A stretch of 7,706 nt of DNA from Chitinophagaceae bacterium (GTDB lineage: Bacteria; Bacteroidota; Bacteroidia; Chitinophagales; Chitinophagaceae): contig CANCKV010000135.1 of assembly GCA_947378615.1 (NCBI GenBank), forward strand, positions 1 to 7,706, given 5' to 3'. Every line of letters starts with the position of its first letter. The first letter of the stretch is position 1. The notes below the pieces were generated by a model. It was not told the origin of the DNA. It saw only the letters and a program-made list of their open reading frames with translations, and did not search any database. The translations under genes were made by a program, and so were the position numbers. Shown here piece after piece: positions 1 to 5,272 of the stretch.

Positions 1-18
1 TGCATTAATCTCTTTCTG

Positions 19-34
19 TTTGTACTTGTACAAA
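19..34. promoter_or_regulatory. Perfect dyad TTTGTAC-TT-GTACAAA, possible operator
   Basis: Two exact 7-bp arms are separated by TT. The dyad lies between the candidate leftward -7 box (42-49) and a possible leftward start codon at 5, where a repressor could block early transcription. The dyad is seen directly; the operator role is inferred. Confidence 0.35.
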
Positions 35-41
35 TGTTGTT

Positions 42-69
42 CAAAAATATATTCAATTGTCTCTACAAA
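42..69 (-). promoter_or_regulatory. Candidate leftward Bacteroidota promoter at the window edge
   Basis: Read on the minus strand, 49 to 42 is TATTTTTG, an exact match to the Bacteroidota -7 consensus TAnnTTTG. A TTTG at 69-66 lies 16 bases upstream, slightly short of the usual 17-21. Transcription would run off the left edge, and a minus-strand ATG lies at 5-3 after an AAAGAG-like stretch. The gene itself is outside the window, so this is inference from the motif only. Confidence 0.35.
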
Positions 70-200
70 AGAAACAACTTTTTCTATGAAATAAACAACT
101 TTTTCCACGGAATAAATACCTGTTTCCACGGAATAAATACCTGTTTCCACGGAATAAAAACTTTTTCTACGAAAAAAAAACTTTTTCCACCAAAGAAAAA
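57..200. repeat. Seven-copy 20-21 bp tandem array with phased A/T tracts
   Basis: Units begin at 57, 78, 99, 120, 141, 161 and 181. The first four are 21 bp and the last three 20 bp. The central copies share the core TTTCCACGGAATAAA, which contains the short dyad TTCC-AC-GGAA at 103-112, 124-133 and 145-154. Outer copies are more degenerate. Each unit has a T tract and, about half a unit later, an A-rich tract, so A/T tracts recur roughly once per helical turn, a pattern expected to bend DNA. The 20-bp units shift the reading frame, so it is not a coding repeat. There is no spacer/repeat alternation as in a CRISPR array. Confidence 0.85.
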
Positions 201-363
201 CTAGTAATATTATTAAAATAAGTCTAAATCTAACTAATAAACAACTCAAAAAGTATTTATCAAACTGGCTAATAATATTAAAAGTATAGTTTAAAAGGGT
301 AAAAAAAGTGAAGGTATGTTGTCACATCTTTTGGCTTCCCAGAAAGGATTATTTGTAAAATCA

Positions 364-394
364 AAATATTTAGTTTGTAATAAACTGAATATTT
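364..394. repeat. 13-bp hairpin upstream of the tRNA
   Basis: The arms 364-376 and 382-394 are complementary over 13 positions with one G-T wobble and enclose the loop GTAAT. The stem is very AT-rich. No clean T run follows on the plus strand, so a terminator role is uncertain. It could be a weak terminator for something upstream, or a processing or recombination relic. Confidence 0.5.
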
Positions 395-420
395 ACCCTT
401 TCCAGTTACACAGATTATTT

Positions 421-451
421 TTTATAATTTCAAAATGATTTTCTACTTTTA
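421..451 (+). promoter_or_regulatory. Candidate promoter of the tRNA-Gly gene
   Basis: TTTA at 421-424 and TACTTTTA at 444-451 are separated by 19 bases. Each differs by one base (G to A) from the Bacteroidota TTTG-N19-TAnnTTTG pattern. The box ends 13 bases before the tRNA 5' end, a plausible short leader. Confidence 0.35.
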
Positions 452-464
452 CAATCATAAATAA

Positions 465-537
465 GCGGAAATAGCTCATCTGGTAGAGCACCAGTTTCCC
501 AAACTGGAGGTGGCGGGTCCGAGTCCCGTTTTCCGCT
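465..537 (+). tRNA. tRNA-Gly(CCC)
   Basis: The cloverleaf folds fully. The acceptor stem GCGGAAA (465-471) pairs with TTTCCGC (530-536). The D arm is GCTC/GAGC (474-489). The anticodon stem CCAGT/ACTGG (491-507) encloses loop TTCCCAA with anticodon CCC at 498-500, which reads GGG codons. The T stem GCGGG/CCCGT (513-529) has one G-T pair. The discriminator base is T at 537, as usual for bacterial tRNA-Gly, and CCA is not encoded (CTA follows). The T loop reads TCCGAGT, with C where the near-universal T55 (pseudouridine site) sits; I recall this as a recurring form in Bacteroidota tRNA-Gly. A short T run follows the gene. Confidence 0.97.
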
Positions 538-628
538 CTAATTTTTCATACAGGTTATTCTCTCTTTCAATTACTTCTCCAAAGACTCATCACTCATCAC
601 AAATATTTCATCATTCAAATGTCTATTT

Positions 629-2173
629 TTATCCTGCCCATCCTTCTCTATCTAAGCTTCTATAATGGATGGCTTCTGCTAAATGTTCGGGTTTTATTTT
701 ATCTGACCCTGCTAAATCGGCAATGGTTCTTGATACTTTTAAGATTCTATCATAAGCCCTCGCTGATAAGTTAAGTCGTTCCATTGCTCGCTTTAACAAT
801 GCTTCTCCGATATGGTCTATCACACAAATATCCCTTAGTTGACTGCTTGTCATCTGCGCATTAGCATATACCCCCTCCTGTTTTTCGTACCGGATTGCTT
901 GAATTTCTCTCGCTTTTATTACCCTATTACGAATTGTTTCGGAAGATTCTCCTTTTGTAATCTTGTTCAATTCGGAGAAGGCTACAGGCGTAACTTCTAC
1001 ATGTAAATCGATCCGGTCGAGAAGTGGCCCTGATATTTTATTCAGGTATTTTTGAACTGCACCGGGTGGACAAGTACAAGCTTTGTCGGGATGATTATAA
1101 TAACCACAAGGACAAGGATTCATGCTTGCAATCAACATGAAGTTGGCAGGAAATTCAAGTGCCATCTTAGCTCTTGAAATAGTTACTTTACGTTCTTCCA
1201 TGGGTTGACGCATGACTTCTAAAACAGATCGTTTAAACTCGGGTAATTCATCTAAAAACAAGACACCATTATGTGCCAATGAAATTTCACCTGGTTGTGG
1301 AACGCCACCACCTCCCACTAATGCCGCATCTGAAACTGTATGGTGAGGGCTACGGAAGGGTCTTTTACTAATTAAAGATGCATTTTCGGGCAGTTTTCCT
1401 GCCACACTATAAATTTTGGTGGTTTCTAAAGCCTCTTGCAAACTAAGAGGAGGGAGTATTGTGGGCAAACGCATCGCTAACATCGTTTTGCCTGCTCCTG
1501 GTGGACCAATTAAAATGGCATTATGACCGCCCGCTGCAGCAATCTCTAATGCCCGTTTTATATTTTCTTGTCCTTTTACATCTGTAAAATCGATGTCAAA
1601 AAGGTATTGATTATGAAAAAATTCTTCTCTTGTATTGACATCAACTGGAATTAGCTTCTGTTTATTATTTAAAAAGTCCACCACCTCCTTTAATGTCGAT
1701 ACTCCATAAACAAGCAAATTATTAACCATTCCTGCTTCCCGTGCATTTACTTTTGGAACAATCAATCCTTTGTATCCTTCTTTTCTCGCTTGAATTGCAA
1801 TTGGCAATGCCCCTTTTATGGGTTGAATAGTGCCATCAAGACTTAATTCCCCCATTATAACATAGTCTTTTAGGATTTCTGGGTTGTTAATTTGTCCTGC
1901 TGCACCTAAAACGCCTATTGCCATCGGTAAATCGAAAGCTGCACCAGTCTTTTTAATGTCTGCAGGCGCCATATTAATGACCAATTTGGTGCGTGGCATC
2001 TCATACTTATTGATTTTAATAGCGCTTTCTATCCTTTGAATACTCTCCTTAACGGCGTTATCGGGTAGGCCAACAATAAAATAACCAAGATTGCCACTAC
2101 TAACATTTACCTCAATTGTAATAGCAATTGCCTCAACTCCATATACTGCACTTCCAAACGTTTTAACTAACAT
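629..2173 (-). CDS. comM: YifB/ComM family Mg-chelatase-like AAA+ ATPase
   Basis: This 514-residue cytoplasmic protein has the usual family length and order. It has an N-terminal Lon-protease-like (ChlI N) domain at about 1-170, an AAA+ core at about 190-395, and a C-terminal Mg-chelatase domain at about 400-510. Visible motifs are Walker A GPPGAGKT (223-230), Walker B VLFLDE (304-309), a sensor-1 asparagine (N352), the family cysteines C354, C356, C366 and C368, and the LLDRID segment with R387. ComM in Vibrio and Acinetobacter is a hexameric helicase that drives branch migration during natural transformation. Homologs are widespread in bacteria not known to be competent, so the role here is uncertain. 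MLVKTFGSAVYG is a typical family N-terminus, which supports the start. It is the last gene of a likely leftward unit, 10 bp after the small membrane gene. No competence genes are visible nearby. Confidence 0.96.
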   Translation of the reverse strand: MLVKTFGSAVYGVEAIAITIEVNVSSGNLGYFIVGLPDNAVKESIQRIESAIKINKYEMPRTKLVINMAPADIKKTGAAFDLPMAIGVLGAAGQINNPEILKDYVIMGELSLDGTIQPIKGALPIAIQARKEGYKGLIVPKVNAREAGMVNNLLVYGVSTLKEVVDFLNNKQKLIPVDVNTREEFFHNQYLFDIDFTDVKGQENIKRALEIAAAGGHNAILIGPPGAGKTMLAMRLPTILPPLSLQEALETTKIYSVAGKLPENASLISKRPFRSPHHTVSDAALVGGGGVPQPGEISLAHNGVLFLDELPEFKRSVLEVMRQPMEERKVTISRAKMALEFPANFMLIASMNPCPCGYYNHPDKACTCPPGAVQKYLNKISGPLLDRIDLHVEVTPVAFSELNKITKGESSETIRNRVIKAREIQAIRYEKQEGVYANAQMTSSQLRDICVIDHIGEALLKRAMERLNLSARAYDRILKVSRTIADLAGSDKIKPEHLAEAIHYRSLDREGWAG

Positions 2174-2183
2174 GGCATTTCAT

Positions 2184-2375
2184 TTATTGACCCAAGATTC
2201 TTTCATAAACAAACATAAGAATCAGTGAGAAAAAATATAAAGATGGTGAAAGTAAACAAAGTATAGTGAGTTGTATGTTTTTAGTTTTACGTTGCAAATA
2301 ATAGGTGGTAATTACTGGAATTTGAACCAAGTAATTTGTATTTATTAAAAATGAAAAGAAGAAGTTGCTATTCAT
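2184..2375 (-). CDS. Small hypothetical membrane protein (63 aa)
   Basis: I do not recognise this protein. It has two hydrophobic stretches, about residues 5-27 and 34-57, separated by a basic segment (QRKTKN), so it looks like a two-helix membrane peptide. The start is fixed: an in-frame TGA lies two codons upstream of the ATG. It sits 36 bp after the four-helix membrane gene and 10 bp before comM, with no room for a separate comM promoter, so co-transcription is likely. No Shine-Dalgarno is evident, which is normal for this lineage. It could be a chance frame, but tight packing between two leftward genes favours a real gene. Confidence 0.55.
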   Translation of the reverse strand: MNSNFFFSFLINTNYLVQIPVITTYYLQRKTKNIQLTILCLLSPSLYFFSLILMFVYERILGQ

Positions 2376-2411
2376 CTTTCAACTTTGAGTCGATAAATTA
2401 ATTCTTAGGAA

Positions 2412-2912
2412 TTATTCTTCCTCAAATAATGCAACATACTGTTTGATGAAATTTAATGAGAGTGCAATATGAGCCATAAGAATGACTCCAAACGTTAAAA
2501 AGAAATACATTACACTCTTGAGTATTTTTGGCATTATTGCAGCCGCATCAGGGGGCATATTTTTTTGCGTTGCCATTGATTGAGTAATGAATTGTTGAAG
2601 CAATGCTGGCTGAATTGCAAGCGTAATAAACTGAACAACACTCATAGATGCAAAAAACAAACTCACATAAGCATTTACTTTGATCCAATCTTTTAAGGCA
2701 GTTTTACATTTCAAGCCTTTTAATAATCCTTTTTGTAAAAAAATAAAACTCACGAAAATGTAAATGACTGTACAAATCAACATACTAAGTGGTAGTAAAA
2801 TAGAAGGATTGCCAATCGCAAGCAATAATCCCATTAAACAAATAAGTCCCAAAAGCGCTCCAATTGGCAAAAGAATAAATGATAGAATCTTATAAATATT
2901 TACTGCTGACAT
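2412..2912 (-). CDS. Four-helix hypothetical membrane protein (166 aa)
   Basis: The family is not recognised by name. Four hydrophobic segments are visible, at about residues 7-33, 37-60, 79-102 and 132-152 of the ATG-started form. The loop before helix 3 is basic (LLKGLKCKTALKDWIK). The loop between helices 3 and 4 is polar with a methionine/proline/alanine-rich stretch, and the tail is acidic (LFEEE). The frame can be opened five codons earlier at a TTG (2927), but I chose the ATG at 2912 (MSAVNIYK) because TTG starts are rare and the extra residues add nothing. It is the first gene of a probable leftward unit with the 63-aa protein and comM. The upstream -7 candidate (TATCTTTT, 2955-2948) is weak. 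A general inner-membrane role is all that can be said. Confidence 0.8.
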   Translation of the reverse strand: MSAVNIYKILSFILLPIGALLGLICLMGLLLAIGNPSILLPLSMLICTVIYIFVSFIFLQKGLLKGLKCKTALKDWIKVNAYVSLFFASMSVVQFITLAIQPALLQQFITQSMATQKNMPPDAAAIMPKILKSVMYFFLTFGVILMAHIALSLNFIKQYVALFEEE

Positions 2913-3043
2913 GCTGTAAAAATGCAAAAAAAATTGGTAGTTACAACAAAAGATATTTATTAGCAGAATAAATCATTCGAAATAATTGACTAAAAAGGGT
3001 AGTTTTCAGACTATTTAATATTAAAATCATTCAATATTTTTCA

Positions 3044-3412
3044 TTAATGATTGCAAACCTTTGCTAATTTATGATTCAAATAATGAGCAAGAACGATGAA
3101 AATAACGGCAGGGGGAAGGAAATAATATTGCAAATGATGCCAATATTGTTTTGCCAATAAAAAAGTAATTCCTAAGGTAAAAAGCAAAAGTGGCAACTTT
3201 TTGTGATGATGCTTTCGATAGCCGTGTGATAATGCATAGCTTCCAACTACAAATGCAAGTGCAATCATCCCATATTCAAAAGTCATATTCTCAATGATAT
3301 TAATACCAAAAAGCGGAAGACTCGTTAAGAATAACGGCAACAAAGCACAGTGTATGGCACAAGCGACAGAAGTGGTAATTCCTAAAGCATCCCAATTAAT
3401 TTTTAATTTCAT
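3044..3412 (-). CDS. MerC-domain membrane protein, probable metal handling
   Basis: This 122-residue protein has about four membrane helices (near 14-36, 47-64, 74-90 and 97-113). The first helix carries CAIHC (C18, H21, C22), matching the metal-binding cysteine pair of the MerC mercury-transport family. The cytoplasm-facing connections are histidine-rich (H63, H68-70), and H110, H114, C120 and H122 cluster at the C-terminus. MerC in classical mer operons carries Hg(II) inward, but no merA, merR, merT or merP is present here. Together with a Fur-type operator in the promoter and a Fur-family gene nearby, this suggests a zinc or other transition-metal role instead. It is divergent from the sco-fur pair. 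The start ATG lies only 7 bp past the -7 box, so the mRNA would be nearly leaderless. Confidence 0.85.
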   Translation of the reverse strand: MKLKINWDALGITTSVACAIHCALLPLFLTSLPLFGINIIENMTFEYGMIALAFVVGSYALSHGYRKHHHKKLPLLLFTLGITFLLAKQYWHHLQYYFLPPAVIFIVLAHYLNHKLAKVCNH

Positions 3413-3419
3413 CGTGGCG

Positions 3420-3450
3420 CAAAAGTAAGTTCCTGCAACTGTGTTGCAAA
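3420..3450 (-). promoter_or_regulatory. Promoter of the merC-like gene
   Basis: On the minus strand, TTTG (3450-3447) is followed after exactly 19 bases by TACTTTTG (3427-3420). Both boxes and the spacing match the Bacteroidota consensus TTTG-N19-TAnnTTTG exactly. The start codon begins 7 bases after the -7 box. Confidence 0.7.
3434..3448. promoter_or_regulatory. Fur-family-like operator TGCAAC-TGT-GTTGCA
   Basis: This is a perfect 6-bp inverted repeat with a 3-bp spacer. It fills the space between the -33 and -7 boxes of the merC-like promoter and overlaps the -33 box by two bases, a typical repressor position. The length and dyad geometry fit Fur-superfamily sites, and a Fur-family gene lies about 800 bp away. 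Assignment to that regulator is inference. Confidence 0.6.
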
Positions 3451-3494
3451 ATATTTGTTTCCCATCTTAGAAATTTTATCTAACAAGTAGTAAT

Positions 3495-3502
3495 TACATT
3501 TG
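3495..3502 (+). promoter_or_regulatory. Candidate -7 box for sco
   Basis: TACATTTG matches TAnnTTTG exactly and lies 29 bp before the sco ATG. The -33 partner is poor: the best is TTTT at 3474-3477, 17 bases upstream. The operator at 3434-3448 is upstream of this promoter, so it need not control it. Confidence 0.45.
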
Positions 3503-3531
3503 CGACATAATCAAGCTTCTAAATTTTTGTT

Positions 3532-4179
3532 ATGGGAAAGAAAGTGTCTTTATATGTCGGATTTTTTATTTTACTAATACTAGGCTTCTGGTTTTTCCTT
3601 TTCAATGGCACAGATGCTTGGAAGACAAAACTACCCGTACTCAGCTTTGTAAAGCCATTTTCATTTCAGAATCAAGATAATATTGCCTTCTCCAATAAGG
3701 AAATGCTAGGGAAAGTGGCAGTAGTAGAATATTTTTTTACAACTTGCAAAGGGATCTGTCCGAAAATGAATGCGAATATGAGAACGATTTATGATACATA
3801 TAAGGATGAACCCAATTTTATCATTGTTTCTCATACCTGTGACCCTGAAAGAGATAGTATTCCGAGAATGAAACATTATTCCGACAGCCTAAAAGTAGAT
3901 AACCATAAATGGATTTTCCTTACAGGAAGAAAAGATAGTCTATACTTTCAAGCACGTAATAGCTATTTACTTGATGACCCAAAAAACTCTTTTGATAAAA
4001 TTGAAGATCAATTTATACATACTCAATTCTTTGCTTTAATAGATAAAGATGGGCAAGTACGTGGGCAGATTTATGACGGATTGAAACAAGAGGATTTAGA
4101 CAGACTAAAGGAAAATATTGACTTGTTATTGAAAGAAAAGAGTAGTAAATCAAATTTTGTAAATGGAATCTTTAATTAG
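3532..4179 (+). CDS. SCO1/SenC-type membrane-anchored thioredoxin-fold protein
   Basis: This protein has 215 residues with one N-terminal membrane anchor (about 6-24) and a thioredoxin-like domain facing the periplasm. The SCO copper ligands are all present: CKGIC (C72 and C76) and the distal histidine H163 in FIHTQFFALID. The family segment HTCDPERD (101-108) is also there. SCO proteins deliver copper to, or reduce, the CuA site of cytochrome c oxidase; other members act as general thiol/copper proteins. No oxidase subunit genes are in the window, so the partner is unknown. It is followed 49 bp later by a Fur-family gene and divergent from a MerC-like gene, which places it in a metal-homeostasis context. 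The stop codon TAG lies inside the left arm of a perfect hairpin. Length is normal for the family and the ATG start has no strong competitor. Confidence 0.92.
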   Translation: MGKKVSLYVGFFILLILGFWFFLFNGTDAWKTKLPVLSFVKPFSFQNQDNIAFSNKEMLGKVAVVEYFFTTCKGICPKMNANMRTIYDTYKDEPNFIIVSHTCDPERDSIPRMKHYSDSLKVDNHKWIFLTGRKDSLYFQARNSYLLDDPKNSFDKIEDQFIHTQFFALIDKDGQVRGQIYDGLKQEDLDRLKENIDLLLKEKSSKSNFVNGIFN

Positions 4180-4216
4180 AGGTTAGTTGTTATTGTCACT
4201 AACAACTAACCTCTAA
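4176..4216 (+). repeat. 17-bp perfect hairpin across the sco stop codon
   Basis: Arm TTAGAGGTTAGTTGTTA (4176-4192) is exactly complementary to 4200-4216, with loop TTGTCAC. The sco stop codon (4177-4179) is in the left arm, and the fur start codon follows 12 bp after the right arm. CTAACAACTA is also directly repeated at 4199-4208 and 4213-4222. No T run follows, so it is not a standard intrinsic terminator. It may be an attenuator, an mRNA-stability hairpin between the two genes, or a small palindromic repeat element. Confidence 0.85.
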
Positions 4217-4228
4217 CAACTATTTAGT

Positions 4229-4654
4229 ATGGAGAATACAATTGACTTCTTAAAAAATTACGGACTTAGTATTACTGAAAGTAGAAAGAAGATTTTGTCT
4301 TTATTTACACAAACTAAGGGTGCCTTAGCGCATGCTGATATTGAAAGGAACGCCTCAGTAAATTTTGATAGGGTAACTATTTATAGAACTTTACAAACTT
4401 TTGTAGATAAAGGTATCATCCATACAATCCCTACAGCAGATAATAGTGTATTATATGCTTTGTGCAAGGATACATGTAAGGAGGGGCATCACCATGATAA
4501 TCATGTACATTTTATTTGCGATAGTTGTGATACTACTTACTGTTTAGATAATGTAACGATTCCTGCAGTAGTGTTGCCGGAGGGATTTATAGCCAAACAA
4601 TCTGATGTGGTTATTAGTGGGATCTGCAAAAATTGTGAAGTGATAAAAGAATGA
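4229..4654 (+). CDS. Fur-family metalloregulator (Fur/Zur/PerR type)
   Basis: This is a 141-residue winged-helix repressor of normal family length. The recognition region FDRVTIYRTLQTFVDKGII (46-64) is the classic Fur-type helix-turn-helix. The metal region follows: HHHD at 87-90, H92 and H94, then C97-x2-C100, and C133-x2-C136 near the end. The two CxxC pairs are the structural zinc site of the superfamily. Extra cysteines C79, C83 and C105 make seven in total. Which metal is sensed cannot be decided from sequence; a zinc (Zur) role is plausible given the MerC-like target and the TGCAAC dyad, but iron or peroxide sensing is not excluded. No promoter is visible in the 49-bp gap after sco, so co-transcription with sco is likely, modulated by the hairpin there. 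The gene ends in tandem stops (TGA TAA) within a short direct repeat of TGATAAA-GAA. Confidence 0.93.
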   Translation: MENTIDFLKNYGLSITESRKKILSLFTQTKGALAHADIERNASVNFDRVTIYRTLQTFVDKGIIHTIPTADNSVLYALCKDTCKEGHHHDNHVHFICDSCDTTYCLDNVTIPAVVLPEGFIAKQSDVVISGICKNCEVIKE

Positions 4655-4685
4655 TAAAGAATGTGGAAATTTTATTACAAAACAA

Positions 4686-5066
4686 CTAGTTAATTCTGAG
4701 TGTAATTATTTGTTGAGAGCCATCTTTAGTTTTTAAAAGCATGGTAATGTTATATCCTTTAACCGAATTTTGAAGTTTTCCGGCAATATACATGGTGCCA
4801 TTCATATCCCTTTGACTACTTAGTTCAAAACCTTTAATTCCATTTTGTTTAAAAAAGCTTTGTATAGCAATGCCCGCTTGGTTCTTACCAATATTTTTTA
4901 TCTCTTCCTTTTCTGGCAATTTAAGGTCAATAAAATTATCCAAATATTTGCTCAATTCCTCAGCATTACCCGCTTTTAGCGCATTAACAATGGCTGTTGA
5001 ATTGTCGAATCTTATAAAAGACATTAAAAATAGGCTGAAAGTAATAAAAAGTAATATTTTTTTCAT
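4686..5066 (-). CDS. Exported DUF4783-like protein (126 aa)
   Basis: The N-terminus is a clear Sec signal: MKK followed by a hydrophobic core LLFITFSLFLMSFI, with mature protein from about residue 20. The remainder, about 105 residues, is a small mixed alpha/beta domain. It has an early helical part (ALKAGNAEELSKYL, then LKLPEKEEI) and three beta-like stretches ending in IITLRIN. The pattern matches my recollection of the Bacteroidota-specific DUF4783 family, which has an NTF2-like look. No catalytic residues are evident and the function is unknown. The frame can be opened six codons earlier at a TTG (5084), but the ATG at 5066 gives a textbook signal peptide and was chosen. It converges on the Fur-family gene (31 bp gap) and diverges from gpmI. 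Confidence 0.82.
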   Translation of the reverse strand: MKKILLFITFSLFLMSFIRFDNSTAIVNALKAGNAEELSKYLDNFIDLKLPEKEEIKNIGKNQAGIAIQSFFKQNGIKGFELSSQRDMNGTMYIAGKLQNSVKGYNITMLLKTKDGSQQIITLRIN

Positions 5067-5081
5067 TCTTGAAGTATGTAT

Positions 5082-5109
5082 CAAATGTTTTTAGCTAAAA
5101 ACATGCCAA
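5082..5109 (-). promoter_or_regulatory. Candidate promoter of the DUF4783-like gene
   Basis: On the minus strand, TTG (5109-5107) is followed after 17 bases by AACATTTG (5089-5082), one base off TAnnTTTG. The -7 box ends 15 bp before the chosen ATG. A 20-bp palindrome fills the spacer. Confidence 0.4.
5085..5104. promoter_or_regulatory. 20-bp perfect palindrome ATGTTTTTAGCTAAAAACAT
   Basis: The sequence is identical to its reverse complement over 20 bases with no spacer. It lies between, and partly over, the candidate -33 and -7 boxes of the DUF4783-like gene, so it could be a repressor operator. It is AT-rich, so chance is not impossible, but a 20-bp perfect match is unlikely. The regulator is unknown. 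Confidence 0.5.
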
Positions 5110-5171
5110 CCTATAACGCTTAATAAGTTTTAAATGAATAAAAAGAAAAGCTTCGCTTGTTCCGATAGGAT

Positions 5172-5202
5172 TTTGACTTTTTGAATCAAACGAATCATTT
5201 TG
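5172..5202 (+). promoter_or_regulatory. Candidate gpmI promoter
   Basis: TTTG (5172-5175) and TCATTTTG (5195-5202) are separated by exactly 19 bases. The -7 box has one mismatch to TAnnTTTG. The leader to the ATG would be about 65 nt and holds the small hairpin AACTAT-AAAA-ATAGTT (5245-5260). Confidence 0.45.
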
Positions 5203-5220
5203 CTTTAGGAAAAAATGATT
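5193..5220. repeat. 9-bp inverted repeat over the gpmI -7 region
   Basis: AATCATTTT (5193-5201) and AAAATGATT (5212-5220) are exact inverted copies with a 10-base spacer. The left arm overlaps the candidate -7 box and a T run (5219-5223) follows. It could be an operator or a weak hairpin in the early leader. Confidence 0.4.
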
Positions 5221-5272
5221 TTTAACGCAATAAAATAAACTTTAAACTATAAAAATAGTTAGTTTTACCGCC

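Larger units (their letters stand above)
1..464. other. Gene-free AT-rich region left of the tRNA
   Basis: No convincing protein gene was found on either strand. The stretch holds, in order: a 7-bp-arm dyad (19-34), a possible leftward promoter (42-69), a seven-copy tandem array (57-200), unstructured AT-rich DNA (201-315), a 40-codon open frame of doubtful status (316-438), a strong hairpin (364-394), and a candidate promoter for the tRNA (421-451). A CAT at 3-5 could be the start codon of a gene that reads leftward out of the window. Confidence 0.7.

Noticed and set aside
57..200. CRISPR array
   Set aside because: Units are contiguous 20-21 bp tandem copies with no unique spacers, and no cas gene is present.
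316..438. 40-codon open frame (ATG at 316, TGA at 436)
   Set aside because: It has no adequately spaced ribosome site and no recognisable pattern, and it contains the 364-394 hairpin. Its length is within chance expectation for this region.
518..524. C at tRNA position 55 as a sign of a tRNA pseudogene
   Set aside because: All stems pair and the anticodon loop is normal. I recall the same T-loop form in other Bacteroidota tRNA-Gly genes.
586..602. ACTCATC direct repeat between the tRNA and comM
   Set aside because: Only about two copies in low-complexity DNA; too little to call a repeat feature.
2913..2927. TTG start of the four-helix membrane protein
   Set aside because: An ATG five codons later gives a cleaner start just before the first hydrophobic segment.
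5067..5084. TTG start of the DUF4783-like protein
   Set aside because: It would put six extra residues before a textbook MKK signal peptide and would overlap the -7 box.
4870..5094. 74-codon plus-strand open frame
   Set aside because: It lies antisense to the DUF4783-like gene, which has a clear signal peptide and family pattern. The plus-strand product looks like a shadow translation.
5260..5267. TAGTTTTA as the gpmI -7 box
   Set aside because: It ends only 5 bp before the ATG and has no -33 partner. The pair at 5172/5195 with 19-bp spacing is better.
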